A DNA stretch of 64,000 nucleotides from contig NZ_JALLPK010000001.1 of assembly GCF_023276375.1 (NCBI RefSeq), forward strand, positions 930,001 through 994,000, in the 5' to 3' direction. The translations under genes and the position numbers were made by a program. The notes below the pieces were generated by a model, which was given only the letters and a program-made list of their open reading frames with translations, had not been told where the DNA came from and ran no database searches. Position 1 is the stretch's first letter. Each line of letters begins with the position of its first letter. The DNA comes from Halocatena marina. GTDB taxonomy: Archaea > Halobacteriota > Halobacteria > Halobacteriales > Haloarculaceae. This document shows, in pieces, positions 36,266-45,966 of the stretch.

Positions 36266-37207
36266 TTATCTGCTCGGTAGCTGTCGACCGACCGAGTAAC
36301 GGTTCGATGGATGCGGTGTCGATACAGCATCGAAAACCGATTTCGGATCGCTGGTCCGTAGCCAATGCCACCCTGTTCTCGCACACAGCGACGCGGTCCG
36401 CCGCCGACTGAGTTGTGGTGTCCGAGAGAGCACGTCGTAGTCGTATGCACGAATCAGCCGATGGTAGTCAGCATAGAGTACTGCCGCGAGTAGCACGGCA
36501 AATTGACAATCGTGTGGGAGATATTTGATTCCCGACGTTCCATCTTCATAGAGCGACTCGGCCCGGCTGAGTTCCGTCTGCATGACGGCTGCGAATCGTT
36601 CGTCCATTCGAAGTGACTCGATCTGCTCGTTCGAGACGCCATGTGTCTCAAGCGTCGCCTGAGGGAGGTAAATGCGATCGTACTGACGGACATCCTCCCG
36701 GACGTCACGCAGAAAGTTCGTGAGTTGGAACGCTTCTCCAAGCGCCGTTGCATGCGGTATCGCCTGCTCGAAGTCGTCCGGATCCATCACTGCGGTCATC
36801 ATCCGACCGACTGCAGCAGCCGATCCGTCCATATACGCGTTGAGGTCTGCGTATGTCTCGTATCGCTGTTTCGTGATATCAGTCGCCATCGCATCGATAA
36901 ACGCGTTTACATCCTCGCTGGCAATGTCGTACTCCTCCCGTAGCTCGGAGAATGCCGCTACGACTGACCTGTCGCTCTCGCGTTCGCCGAGTGCCGCTGT
37001 GCGAAGCCGTTCCAGTTGTGCCCGTTGTCGTGCTGGTGGATCTCCATCCGGATCGTCGACAATTTCATCAGCGATCCGAAAAAACGCGTACAATACGTAT
37101 GTCGCGTGGCGAACGCGCTGTGGAAATAGACGCGTTGCGACGTGAAACGTGGCTCCTGTTCGCTGCTGAATTGTCTTACTTTGCCTGAGTTGTGTGGTGT
37201 CTACCAT
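36266..37207 (-). CDS. crtB: Phytoene synthase
   Basis: 313 residues from the ATG at 37207 (MVDTTQLRQSKTIQQRTGAT). It condenses two geranylgeranyl diphosphates to phytoene, the first committed step to C40 and then C50 carotenoids. The two Asp-rich motifs are FRIADEIVDD and NFLRDVREDVRQYDRIYLP. The longer frame upstream to 37444 is not similar to the family. Same strand as the bacterioruberin genes but separated by 389 nt, so it has its own promoter. Confidence 0.92.
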   Translation of the reverse strand: MVDTTQLRQSKTIQQRTGATFHVATRLFPQRVRHATYVLYAFFRIADEIVDDPDGDPPARQRAQLERLRTAALGERESDRSVVAAFSELREEYDIASEDVNAFIDAMATDITKQRYETYADLNAYMDGSAAAVGRMMTAVMDPDDFEQAIPHATALGEAFQLTNFLRDVREDVRQYDRIYLPQATLETHGVSNEQIESLRMDERFAAVMQTELSRAESLYEDGTSGIKYLPHDCQFAVLLAAVLYADYHRLIRAYDYDVLSRTPQLSRRRTASLCARTGWHWLRTSDPKSVFDAVSTPHPSNRYSVGRQLPSR

Positions 37208-37596
37208 ATCGATGGGCCTCCTGTTCGGTGCACCGCGTGACTCTGTCTGTGGGTTCGCATCTACGCTGGCGCCACTGTACCGCAACTGGTCCGAATATCG
37301 GATCGTCTCTCGATTCATTCTCAGTCCGTTCGATGCGACTGGCTGTCTACTATAGCAAGGGTCGACAGCGTGATAAAAGTTATCAGAAATGTGGGATATG
37401 ACACCAACGTTTACAAAGAAATTGCTATTTATTCGTGTTCTCAATGTTTGTGGCGTCGATTTATCGATTTAGCATCTATTGTATCAATTGCAATGTAATC
37501 GGATATTGAATGGTAATTGAACAACAGAACGCGTGGCTGTAGCGAACTCCACTGTGTAACGAACGACGTCTGCTCTCCGTGCGATCACTCCGTGAG
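37208..37596. other. AT-rich intergenic region between crtB and cruF
   Basis: No gene. Contains several TATA-like runs (37380-37500), presumably the crtB control region and the end of the cruF operon. Confidence 0.4.
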
Positions 37597-38433
37597 CTAG
37601 AGAGGGCTAACGTCTCGAATCGTGTAGTCGACGCGGTCCGCTTTCATCAGACCGAGTCCGAGTAGCCCCGCGAGTACAACGGGAACGAGATTCCCGAAGT
37701 AGATGTTGACGATCCCCCAAAGAATGACGAAGCTAACGAGGGTATCGAGCATGAACTCACACTGTTGCAGTCGTTTTCTGATGTCCGCCAGCTCGAAACC
37801 CCAGTCGAAAATCGTCACTGCAATCGTCGCTGAGACGAGCCAGCCGAAGTAGTTCGAAAGTGGGACACCGTAGTACTGACCGCCGCCATACGTCCAGAAA
37901 CCGAGGCCAACAGCGCCCGGATCAAGGACGAGATCCATCAAGACGACTGTAATGATGGCGACCGAACGTCGGAACAGCCCACGTTCTGCGCGTTCACCGA
38001 ACAACAGCAGACACAGCAAATAACTATTCACGACGAGCGGGAGGAAAAAGATCGGCAGCCCGAGTGGAATCTTCTCGAACAACAGTGGTCCGAGACCGAC
38101 GCTATACGAGAACGAGCCGTAGGGTACGCCAGTGCTCACGCCGATATACTCGATACTGTACGCGTAAGCAGTGAGGATCACCAGCGCACTCGCAGCTTTT
38201 CTATTGACGAGTGTCACAAGCCCCGCGATAAGCGGTAACCGCATCGCTACAACGCCGACGAGCACGAGAAGCGGATTGAACGACAACACAGGCGGTAGCA
38301 TCGATTCCGTACTTGCGAGGAGGAGGATCGCTCCGACGAGAGGAAAGACAATAGCAAAGAGAACGCGGTTCTCACGAACAAACTCGTCGAAGGCTTGCTC
38401 GGCGCGTTGACGGTCAAACGTTATGTCAGCCAT
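37597..38433 (-). CDS. cruF: Bisanhydrobacterioruberin hydratase CruF
   Basis: 278 residues, polytopic (about seven helices). Family landmarks are EYIGVSTGVPYGSFSYS, LVLDPGAVGLGFW and GQYYGVPLSNYFGWL. CruF adds water across the terminal double bonds of bisanhydrobacterioruberin to make bacterioruberin, the red C50 membrane pigment. The ATG at 38433 overlaps the lyeJ stop by 8 nt, so it is the last gene of a crtD-lyeJ-cruF operon. The longer frame upstream lies inside lyeJ. Confidence 0.9.
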   Translation of the reverse strand: MADITFDRQRAEQAFDEFVRENRVLFAIVFPLVGAILLLASTESMLPPVLSFNPLLVLVGVVAMRLPLIAGLVTLVNRKAASALVILTAYAYSIEYIGVSTGVPYGSFSYSVGLGPLLFEKIPLGLPIFFLPLVVNSYLLCLLLFGERAERGLFRRSVAIITVVLMDLVLDPGAVGLGFWTYGGGQYYGVPLSNYFGWLVSATIAVTIFDWGFELADIRKRLQQCEFMLDTLVSFVILWGIVNIYFGNLVPVVLAGLLGLGLMKADRVDYTIRDVSPL

Positions 38434-39319
38434 GATTTCCTCCAAGGAGCAACCACAGTCCACCGAGCGTGAACACCATCCCTGCAAGTGTGTTGATCGC
38501 TGGGTACCACCAGTACGCCTCATTCACGTCTATCGCTGAACGGACAATGGCAAACACGAGCAGCGGATACACGAGGAGGATCGCTCCGAAAAACGGGTGC
38601 ACAACGGCGAACGCCGCGAGTGCTGCCAGCCAGCAGGCTGCACAGTAGATGTATGTCCATCGCTCGCCGAGCACGGTCGCGGTCGTCTTAATACCTGCTT
38701 GACGATCGGGTTCGATATCTGGAATCGCCGAGAACGTGTGCATCCCCATCGTCCAGAACCAGCCGCCAATGATCGCCGCAATCGGTGGATACGCCCCTTC
38801 GATGGCTGCGTACGCGGTAATCCCCGGGAGGATGTACAGTCCGTTGGATATCGAATCGAGTCCAGGCGTCGTTTTGAATCGGAACGGTGGCGCACTATAT
38901 TCAACAGCGAGAGCGAAGAATCCGACCAACGACACAAGAGCCTCTCTCGGCAGGAACGGCACGAATACAGAGCCGAGGAGACCGCATGCAAACACGACAG
39001 CGACGACGAACTGACTGCCCTCGTAGCGAACCTCATGCTCCGTCTTTTTTTCATTGTGCACATCAACGTTGGTGTCGAAAATGTCGTTGACGCCGTAGAG
39101 AAACACGTTGGCCGGCACAAGGAAGTAGAAAAAGAGTGCGAGTGCGATCGGTTGGAACAGCCCGCTCACAGCGTCAACGGCGTACACGACACCGACAATG
39201 ACCGGCCCGGCGAGGTAGAACCAAAAGCGGGGTCGGGAAAGTCGGAGGAGATACCCCAGACGCGTCGATTCCGAAAGAAGCGACGAACCGATACCACTGA
39301 GCAACTTGGAAACGCGCAT
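38426..39319 (-). CDS. lyeJ: Lycopene elongase/1,2-hydratase (UbiA prenyltransferase)
   Basis: 297 residues, UbiA fold with about nine helices. The first prenyl-diphosphate-binding motif is GVNDIFDTNVDVHNEKK and the second is IPDIEPDRQAGIKTT. It transfers two dimethylallyl groups to lycopene, giving C50 carotenoids. Its ATG overlaps the stop codon of crtD (TAATG) and its end overlaps cruF, showing one transcript. Confidence 0.9.
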   Translation of the reverse strand: MRVSKLLSGIGSSLLSESTRLGYLLRLSRPRFWFYLAGPVIVGVVYAVDAVSGLFQPIALALFFYFLVPANVFLYGVNDIFDTNVDVHNEKKTEHEVRYEGSQFVVAVVFACGLLGSVFVPFLPREALVSLVGFFALAVEYSAPPFRFKTTPGLDSISNGLYILPGITAYAAIEGAYPPIAAIIGGWFWTMGMHTFSAIPDIEPDRQAGIKTTATVLGERWTYIYCAACWLAALAAFAVVHPFFGAILLVYPLLVFAIVRSAIDVNEAYWWYPAINTLAGMVFTLGGLWLLLGGNHG

Positions 39320-40836
39320 TAGTCTATTGAGTCCTCAATAACTGCGTTTGCAGCGTGTTCTCCGCTGATAAGACACATCGGCATTCCGATTCCCGGTGTC
39401 GTGTATCCGCCTGCAAAGTACAGCCCGTCGACCGCATCCGAGCGATGAGGTGGTCGAAAGAGCGCCGTCTGGCGGAGTGTGTGCGCTAGCCCGAGGGCTG
39501 TCCCGTTCCAGCTGTTGTACGCTGAGGCGAAGTCTTCGATGGAAAATATCTCTTCGCAGACGATGCGGTCGTGCAGATCGACACCTGTGTTCGTTGCGAT
39601 ATCTCTGAGCACGAAATCACGGTATTCTTCTCGAATATCGGCCGTATCCCGTAGTCCAGCCGCGACGGGAACGAGCACGAACAGCGCGCTGTGTCCATCG
39701 GGAGCGACTGTGTCGTCGGTCTTCGATGGGACACAGAGATAGTACGCGGGATCGTCGGGCCACGCGGGGTCGTCGAATATCTGCTCGAAGTGATAGTCCC
39801 AGTCGGTCGGCAGGACGAGCGTATGGTGTGCAAGTGGTTCGACATCACCCTCGACACCGAGGTACATGAGAAAGGCAGACGGTGCGTAGGTTCGTTCATC
39901 CCAGTACTCAGCGTCGTACTGACGTTCTGGGGATGACAGAAGATCCTGTTCAGTGTGGGCGTAGTCGGCATCGCTGACAACGATGTCCGGATGAAAGCGT
40001 TCCCCGTCAACGGCTTCGAGCCGAAAACTGTCGCGCTGACGGGTTATTTCACTGATTTCGGTGGCAAGCGTTGTCGTGACACCGAGCTCTGAAGCGAGAT
40101 CTGAGATGGCATCGACGACACCGGCAATACCGCCCTCTGGATACCAAACGCCCATGTTGAAATCGACGTGAGACATCATGTTGTAGAGTGCGGGCGTGTT
40201 CTTGGGGGCACCACCGAGAAAGACGAGCGTATACTGCATGATCTGTTGGAGCTTCGGATGGTCGAAGTAGCCAGCGACGTAGTCGTCCATCGTTCCGAGC
40301 AACTGAAATCCGATCGGCGCAGCACTCATCACGTCACGGTCGACCCAATCACGCAAGCGTGGGCGATCCTCATAGACGAAGTTCTCCATCGCAACCGAGT
40401 AGTGTTGTTCACTCGTTTCGAGATACTCCCGAAGAGCGTCTCCTGCTCCCTGTTCGTAGGATTCGAACGTTTCGATCACCTGCTCTCGGTCCGGTGTGAT
40501 ATCGACCTGATCGCCGTCTTTGAAGAAGATCCTGTAATGTGGATCGAGTTGGTCAAGGGTGTAGTACTCAGTAACGTCCCGGTCGAACTGGTCGAAAAAC
40601 CGTTCGAAAACATCAGGCATGAGATACCACGATGGTCCCATATCGAACCGAAATCCATCGGTTTCTAACAGCGACGCACGACCGCCCAACTGCTCGTTTT
40701 TCTCGACGAGTTCGACATCTGCGCCAGCCTGCGCGAGATAACACGCAGCAGAGAGACCGCCGAATCCGCCACCGACGACAACAACGGATGTGTCGGCGAG
40801 TATCGGCTCTGTCGCCCTCGTCCGTTCGAGTGCCAT
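39319..40836 (-). CDS. crtD: Carotenoid 3,4-desaturase (CrtD/CrtI type)
   Basis: 505 residues from the ATG at 40836. The FAD-binding motif is VVVVGGGFGGLSAACYLAQAG near residue 18, followed by GGRASLLETDGFRFDMGPSW. The C-terminal FAD motif is GLYFAGGYTTPGIGMPMCLISG. It belongs to the phytoene-desaturase family. Because it heads the lyeJ-cruF operon, I assign the 3,4-desaturase step of bacterioruberin synthesis; it could also act as phytoene desaturase. Confidence 0.85.
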   Translation of the reverse strand: MALERTRATEPILADTSVVVVGGGFGGLSAACYLAQAGADVELVEKNEQLGGRASLLETDGFRFDMGPSWYLMPDVFERFFDQFDRDVTEYYTLDQLDPHYRIFFKDGDQVDITPDREQVIETFESYEQGAGDALREYLETSEQHYSVAMENFVYEDRPRLRDWVDRDVMSAAPIGFQLLGTMDDYVAGYFDHPKLQQIMQYTLVFLGGAPKNTPALYNMMSHVDFNMGVWYPEGGIAGVVDAISDLASELGVTTTLATEISEITRQRDSFRLEAVDGERFHPDIVVSDADYAHTEQDLLSSPERQYDAEYWDERTYAPSAFLMYLGVEGDVEPLAHHTLVLPTDWDYHFEQIFDDPAWPDDPAYYLCVPSKTDDTVAPDGHSALFVLVPVAAGLRDTADIREEYRDFVLRDIATNTGVDLHDRIVCEEIFSIEDFASAYNSWNGTALGLAHTLRQTALFRPPHRSDAVDGLYFAGGYTTPGIGMPMCLISGEHAANAVIEDSID

Positions 40837-40860
40837 ATCGAATGGCACGCTCGGGGTGGC

Positions 40861-40868
40861 TAAAAAAG
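40861..40868 (-). promoter_or_regulatory. TATA-like box of the crtD-lyeJ-cruF operon
   Basis: CTTTTTTA (on the minus strand) is centred about 28 nt before the crtD ATG at 40836. This spacing predicts a leaderless transcript and supports the start codon chosen. Confidence 0.45.
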
Positions 40869-40978
40869 GTGTGCGATACTCGCTACTCCGAGTAGGAACG
40901 CCGATCGGAGCCAGTGCAGTAGCGGGCCGACAGGTTCTCAGCCGCACTTGGCTTCGATATGCCGTTTCTCCAGTTGTC

Positions 40979-42376
40979 TCAGTCCTTGCCGCGCGCTGAT
41001 TCGAACATCGCTACTGCTTGTTCTCGACGGTCGCTATGGTCAACGATCGGGGCAGGATAATCGGGAGCAATCGATTCGCGCTCATCGTCATCAAGTTCGT
41101 GCCAGCGATGGATATTGCGAGAGTCAACACCGCGGAGTTCCGGGACGTACGCTTTGATATATTCGGCATCAGGATCGTACGATTCACCCTGTGTCATCGG
41201 ATTGAATACTCTGAAGTACGGTTGTGCGTCTGTCCCTGTCGATCCGATCCACTGCCAGTTCCCGTTATCGTTTGCTGTTTCGTGGTCGACGAGTCGCTCT
41301 CGAAACCAGTCGTACCCCTCTCGCCAATCGTGCATGAGGTCCTTTGTGAGAAATGAACCGACGATCATTCTCGTGCGATTGTGCATGAACGCCTCCGTTC
41401 TGAGTTGCCGCATGCCTGCATCGACGATCGGATAGCCCGTTTCACCGTCTTTCCACGCATTGAGTTCGTCAGCGTCCGAACGCCACTGTATCTCATTCCT
41501 GTAGTCCTTGTAGTTCTCTGTGACGAGGTTCGGGTTGAAGTACAAGACCTGCGTGTAAAATTCGCGCCACGCCAACTGTCGCTGGTACGACTCGACGGAT
41601 TCGCGTTTGGCGTCGGTGTCGGCCGCATCGAGTGCCTCCTCAGTTTGTGCGTACGCCTCACGAACACCGAGAGTACCGTACTTCAGATCCTGTGACAGCC
41701 GCGACGTTCCCTTGCTGGCTGGGTACTCGCGTATCTCGTCGTATCGATAGATGCTGTCGTTGCAGAACGTATCGAGCCGATCGCGTGCTGGCTCCATCCC
41801 TGCTGCTGGTAACTGGGCTTCCGGCTCGTCGAATCCGAGATCGTCGAGACTGGGCAGCGTTTCTCCCTCCGCATCGGCGAACACCTCCGCGGTGGGTGTC
41901 GAAAAGGGGGCCTCTTTCTCACGTTCTGTCCACTTCTTCCAGAAGTACGAAAACACCGAATACGGTTTGCCGTCGTTCGTTCGTATCGCTCCCGGTTCGT
42001 GGTGTACAGCGTCATGAAACCGTTCGTACGCGATCTCACTGTCCTTGAGCGACTCGACGACATCCTCGTCTCGTCGATGGGCGAGCCCCGAGTAGTCGTG
42101 ATTCCACGTGATTCCCTCTGCATCGTATTTCTCGACAAGTTCCGGAAGTACCTCCCACGGACGGCCTTTTGCGATAACGAGGTCACTTCCACAGTCGCGG
42201 TACCAATCACGAAGGGCGTCCAACGCATCAAGGAGAAATGCCACGCGCGCGGGCGAGCCATGTCTCAGTACGTCTGGGTCGAAGACGAAGATCGGCTGTA
42301 TTGTTTCGTCTGCCCGAGCCGCGAGTCCTTTGTTGTCCCTCACTCGTAGGTCACGTCGATGCCAGTGGAGCCACAT
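40979..42376 (-). CDS. phr: Deoxyribodipyrimidine photolyase
   Basis: 465 residues, the normal length of class I photolyases. The N-terminal antenna domain starts MWLHWHRRDLRVRDNKGLAA. The FAD domain has KGTSRLSQDLKYGTLGVRE, RQLAWREFYTQVLYFNPNLV, YPIVDAGMRQLRTEAFMHNR and TANDNGNWQWIGSTGTDAQP. It repairs UV-induced cyclobutane dimers with blue light. It lies upstream of the carotenoid operon on the same strand, a light-protection neighbourhood. Confidence 0.95.
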   Translation of the reverse strand: MWLHWHRRDLRVRDNKGLAARADETIQPIFVFDPDVLRHGSPARVAFLLDALDALRDWYRDCGSDLVIAKGRPWEVLPELVEKYDAEGITWNHDYSGLAHRRDEDVVESLKDSEIAYERFHDAVHHEPGAIRTNDGKPYSVFSYFWKKWTEREKEAPFSTPTAEVFADAEGETLPSLDDLGFDEPEAQLPAAGMEPARDRLDTFCNDSIYRYDEIREYPASKGTSRLSQDLKYGTLGVREAYAQTEEALDAADTDAKRESVESYQRQLAWREFYTQVLYFNPNLVTENYKDYRNEIQWRSDADELNAWKDGETGYPIVDAGMRQLRTEAFMHNRTRMIVGSFLTKDLMHDWREGYDWFRERLVDHETANDNGNWQWIGSTGTDAQPYFRVFNPMTQGESYDPDAEYIKAYVPELRGVDSRNIHRWHELDDDERESIAPDYPAPIVDHSDRREQAVAMFESARGKD

Positions 42377-42499
42377 ATTTTCTGAGTTGCGTGCCGCGGG
42401 ATTTTGCGTTTTCAGCGACGATACGTCCCCTCTATCAGCGCCGGTTTCTCACCATCGTCACACCAACTGACGATGGTACTAGCTAATCGTCCAATGCAA

Positions 42500-42892
42500 T
42501 TAGTTGGTTTCCTTTATTTCGATGAGATATCCAAAGGGATCTTTCACGTAGACTGCTGGGGCGACGCCCGTTGCACCGAGCGGTTCGAGTTCTCTCTCGA
42601 TCTCGACGCCGGCATTGATGAGCTGTCGCTTCACGTCTTTGACCGACTCGCTGACGAGAAGCGCGACGTGGTCGTAGCTGTGGCCATTGGGTTGTTTGAA
42701 GTTATCTACTGGTCGAACGTGCACCACGCTCGTATCGGTCAATCTGAACGAAAAGAACGATTTCTCACCACTCTCGAACAGCACTCGGTTCTCCATTTCG
42801 AACCCGAGAATGACACTGTAGAACTCGATCGCATCGTCTATTCGGTCTTCGGGGATCCGAAGATTCACGTGGTCGATTGCCTGAACGTTCAT
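42500..42892 (-). CDS. VOC (glyoxalase/dioxygenase fold) protein
   Basis: 130 residues, two beta-alpha-beta-beta-beta units: VQAIDHVNLRIPEDRIDDAI with metal His in DHV, then NGHSYDHVALLVSESVKDVK with a second His, and a C-terminal YVKDPFGYLIEIKETN containing the conserved Glu. Metal-dependent lyase, isomerase or dioxygenase; which reaction cannot be told from the sequence. Confidence 0.85.
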   Translation of the reverse strand: MNVQAIDHVNLRIPEDRIDDAIEFYSVILGFEMENRVLFESGEKSFFSFRLTDTSVVHVRPVDNFKQPNGHSYDHVALLVSESVKDVKRQLINAGVEIERELEPLGATGVAPAVYVKDPFGYLIEIKETN

Positions 42893-43093
42893 AGTTCTCC
42901 ACGTTTCGGTACGAGCTGTACTTTCTTAATCGAATGGTTCGAACGATATTCCGGTGCGAAAATCCTCTAGGAAGTGCTCTGACTCGTCCGACCCCCATTC
43001 TCATTTTGCTACTGAACTCAGTTTCAGTATATCTCTTTACAGAAATATAATTCAGATTATACTTATTTCGGTGGAGTGTATATCTTGACTTGT

Positions 43094-43372
43094 ATGAGAT
43101 CTCGATTAACGTTACACGACCGCGCCAGCGAGCGGCCGTATTTCGACGGGCGGACGACATGGCGTGGCGTTGCAGCGGGATATGGATTGATGCTCTTCGT
43201 GCTCGCTCTCATGTGGGCCCTCAACGATCCATTACTTGCAGCGATACTGTTCGTGTTCGGCGTCGGAACGTATGTGGTGATCCGAGTCTGCACGCGCGAT
43301 GTCCGCCAGCCGGTGTGGCGTACGGTTTGGATTCCTGGGACGGACATTTACGTAACGATCTATGTCCGTTAG
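43094..43372 (+). CDS. Small membrane protein, unknown
   Basis: 92 residues with a hydrophilic N-terminus (MRSRLTLHDRASERPYFDGR) and two adjacent helices (GLMLFVLALMWALN and AAILFVFGVGTYVVIRVC). A C-terminal stretch WRTVWIPGTDIYVTIYVR is beta-like. A TATA-like ATTATACTTA at 43055-43064 fits the ATG at 43094 better than the GTG at 43076. Function unknown. Confidence 0.55.
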   Translation: MRSRLTLHDRASERPYFDGRTTWRGVAAGYGLMLFVLALMWALNDPLLAAILFVFGVGTYVVIRVCTRDVRQPVWRTVWIPGTDIYVTIYVR

Positions 43373-43406
43373 TTCGAAGTAGCGACATCTTTGAAAGACA
43401 CGTACC

Positions 43407-44258
43407 TCAAAAGGTATCAACGACCTGTGGCAGACAACCCCGTTCCGGCAGTATGTACTCACAGTGGGCATCGATCGTATCCGTAACGTCGTGATCGCTG
43501 TAGGTGCTCGGTGGATGGGGTCCCTGGGCACCTTCTTCACCAACCGCTTCTTCTGCTTCACCAGCCCAATAGAAGCTGTCGAGAACACTGTCATTGTCTG
43601 AATGCCAGTTGTTTACATGATCTGCACCGTTCTGGATGCCGGTCGACCATTGATCGCCTATTTCGTCTGCATCGACTGCGCCACCAAGCAGATCGAGCGT
43701 CCCGACTGACCGTCCTCGACTCGCCAAATCGTTCAACGCTGTCAGCGACACCCGCGCGCCAAGCGAGTGAGCGACCAATCGAACGTACGTCCTATGGCTG
43801 TCGACGTAGCCCGTCAGCCAATCGGCAAAGCTGTGACCAGCTTCCTCGGCATCGTCTTTCGCTGACCACCACCACGGATTGTTCGAGTCGTAGCCGAAAC
43901 CGACGACGGGATGAGGATACCCACTGTCGCGCACGGCACGCTTGCACGTATACGCCTGATCTCGACCACCTCCGCTGAGCTTTTCCTGCCAGCCGTGGAC
44001 AAAGATGAGGATCTCGGTCGGATCCCCAGACGGAAACGAACCACTAACGCTTGTATACCAGATGTACGGGAAATCGTCTGGAGCATCGAGAAAGCTAGTG
44101 CAACCACCAGCCTTCGCTGTTCCGATCGTCACGCCTCCCGAGAAAATTCCAACTGCAACCGATGTCGTCGCCTTCAGAACCTGACGACGGCTCGTGCTTT
44201 TTTCGTGTTCAACCGATTCATTTGCTGCCCTTTCATGTTTCGTGTTTCCGAATAACAT
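43407..44258 (-). CDS. Tat-exported alpha/beta hydrolase (lipase-like)
   Basis: 283 residues from the ATG at 44258. A twin-arginine signal (SRRQVLKATTSVAVGIFSGG) ends in an Ala-rich cleavage region (IGTAKAGG). The hydrolase core has the oxyanion motif FVHGW (about residues 86-90) and the nucleophile elbow LVAHSLGAR with Ser165. The acid and His are likely in the NNWHSDND region or near SDHDVTDT. Exported lipase or esterase; substrate not known. An upstream GTG at 44264 is an alternative start. Confidence 0.82.
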   Translation of the reverse strand: MLFGNTKHERAANESVEHEKSTSRRQVLKATTSVAVGIFSGGVTIGTAKAGGCTSFLDAPDDFPYIWYTSVSGSFPSGDPTEILIFVHGWQEKLSGGGRDQAYTCKRAVRDSGYPHPVVGFGYDSNNPWWWSAKDDAEEAGHSFADWLTGYVDSHRTYVRLVAHSLGARVSLTALNDLASRGRSVGTLDLLGGAVDADEIGDQWSTGIQNGADHVNNWHSDNDSVLDSFYWAGEAEEAVGEEGAQGPHPPSTYSDHDVTDTIDAHCEYILPERGCLPQVVDTF

Positions 44259-44793
44259 ACACACTGTACACTCTCTAATGTAAAAAATTACTAGCAGTAT
44301 ATACTAGACATATTATATATAGTCAATATTCATGAATATTGACTGCTCTACGAGGAATACAACCATAACAACTGTTCATGGGCAAGAGTGTATGGCGGAA
44401 TTGGTGTACTGCTGAAACTTGCGTGTCTAGTCAGAAATAATTGCATATACTCCAGTTATTATGAGATCCATCCCTTCGATGAAGTAGACAATCTACTAAT
44501 TAGAAAACGGGCGAATACAGATCGTACTCGTCCCACAACGATGGTAGTGCGGTCGTGTCTGTCGTAATCGTTGACCGATCCGTGAAAGACACCGAAATGA
44601 GCAGAAACGTCCATCTTAGACGTTTAGACGCCTACATAGTGATAATACCACGGCATATGGAGAAATTTGATACAACGGGAAAAGAGTAATAAATACCATT
44701 TCGAAGAGACAACACCTGTACTTTCTCGACGTTACGTCTGGTGACAAAAAACACATCGACAGCCTCGATTCAGCTGTTCATGTCTCGTGTGGT
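44259..44793. other. AT-rich intergenic region with a 24-bp palindrome
   Basis: No gene. It lies between two minus-strand genes: the GH18 gene ends at 44794 and the hydrolase starts at 44258. It contains AGTATATACT (a likely TATA region at 44297-44306) and the palindrome at 44321-44344. Confidence 0.5.
44321..44344. promoter_or_regulatory. Perfect 24-bp palindrome, candidate operator
   Basis: AGTCAATATTCA is followed by its exact reverse complement TGAATATTGACT. It lies 63 nt upstream of the hydrolase ATG and about 15 nt upstream of a TATA-like AGTATATACT, where an activator would bind. Regulators in archaea commonly bind such symmetric sites; no regulator is identified. Confidence 0.55.
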
Positions 44794-45966
44794 TCAGCTA
44801 TCAAATACACTATGTATTTCGTCGATGAGCGTGTTGCTGGGATCTTGGGAGAGTTCCCAACACATCGCTCCACCAAAATCAGATTCCCGCGCGTATTCCG
44901 CTTTATTCGCAATCGAGTCTGCATCGTCGTAGGAGATGAACGTTTGATCCGCAGCGGAATACAACCACGGTACCGCTGCGTCGGGATGCCAGTGGTATTC
45001 GTAATCGGATTGTGGCTTGATCGTTTCTTCGATGGTCTGATACGTTTCTGCTGTTTCCGAATCGAACGAATTGTACAAGCCATCGTTGGCTGGAGCCACT
45101 CCGGAGAACGAGCGACCATAGAATGGCATTCCCACGACGAGCTTGTCCGTCGCTATCGATTTGCTCGCCCAGTGCTCCATCGCGTAGTTGGCATTGAACG
45201 TGGTGTTACCGTCCGGATCGTCCGATGCCGCGTACAACGGGGCGTTGAAATTGGTGTCGTTACTCCATCCACCGTTGAAATCGTAAGTCATCACGTTGAC
45301 ATAATCTAGATAGTCACTAATGATATCGACTTCGTACGCCTGATCGATCGTGTTGTAATTCTGTGATCCTGCGATACTCAGGCTGGTCCACGAGCCGATT
45401 CTCGAATCGAGTTGCTTGCGACACTCTTCTAACAGGAGTGTGAAGTTGTGTGGGTCCTCGGCCCGAACCGTTCCGTCTGGGAACTCCCAGTCCAAATCAA
45501 GGCCATCGAAATTGTATTTCTCCATTATATCGATGGCCGTTTTCGCGAATCGCTGGCGTCGCTCGGGCGTGGAGGCAGCATCGGAAAACGTCCCTGAGTA
45601 CCAACCTGAACTGATCGACAGAACGAATACCGTGTCCTCGTTGTCATAGGTCTGGAGTTCGCTGAGAAGGTCTTCTTCTGCAGCGCTGCCCACGACAACT
45701 GTGCCATCTGACTGCGGTTCGAGGAACGCGTACTGCAGGTGAGTGAGCTTATCATACGGAACGTCTGAAGGAGTGTAGTCCCCAGCCCACGAAGGATAGT
45801 AGCCGACGATCCGCGGGTGGGTGATGGTATCCGGTTCGGCACGACCCACTCCTGCAATACGCCCGAGGAGCGGCGTTGTTGCTAGTACTCCTGCAGTTCG
45901 CAGTACGGTACGTCTCCGTGTCTGTGTCTCTGTCGTCTTATCTATCATTGTCGTTTTGTCTGTCAT
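44794..45966 (-). CDS. GH18 chitinase-like glycosidase, Tat-exported
   Basis: 390 residues. A twin-arginine motif (RRRTVLRTAGVLATT) starts a signal peptide. The GH18 barrel begins at HPRIVGYYPSWAGDYT. The catalytic DxxDxDxE motif is intact: FDGLDLDWEFP with Glu161 as proton donor. Further barrel motifs are LDYVNVMTYDFNGGW and KLVVGMPFYGRSF. There is no chitin-binding domain, so it may act on soluble oligosaccharides or other beta-1,4-GlcNAc polymers. It lies 535 nt upstream of the hydrolase. Confidence 0.88.
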   Translation of the reverse strand: MTDKTTMIDKTTETQTRRRTVLRTAGVLATTPLLGRIAGVGRAEPDTITHPRIVGYYPSWAGDYTPSDVPYDKLTHLQYAFLEPQSDGTVVVGSAAEEDLLSELQTYDNEDTVFVLSISSGWYSGTFSDAASTPERRQRFAKTAIDIMEKYNFDGLDLDWEFPDGTVRAEDPHNFTLLLEECRKQLDSRIGSWTSLSIAGSQNYNTIDQAYEVDIISDYLDYVNVMTYDFNGGWSNDTNFNAPLYAASDDPDGNTTFNANYAMEHWASKSIATDKLVVGMPFYGRSFSGVAPANDGLYNSFDSETAETYQTIEETIKPQSDYEYHWHPDAAVPWLYSAADQTFISYDDADSIANKAEYARESDFGGAMCWELSQDPSNTLIDEIHSVFDS

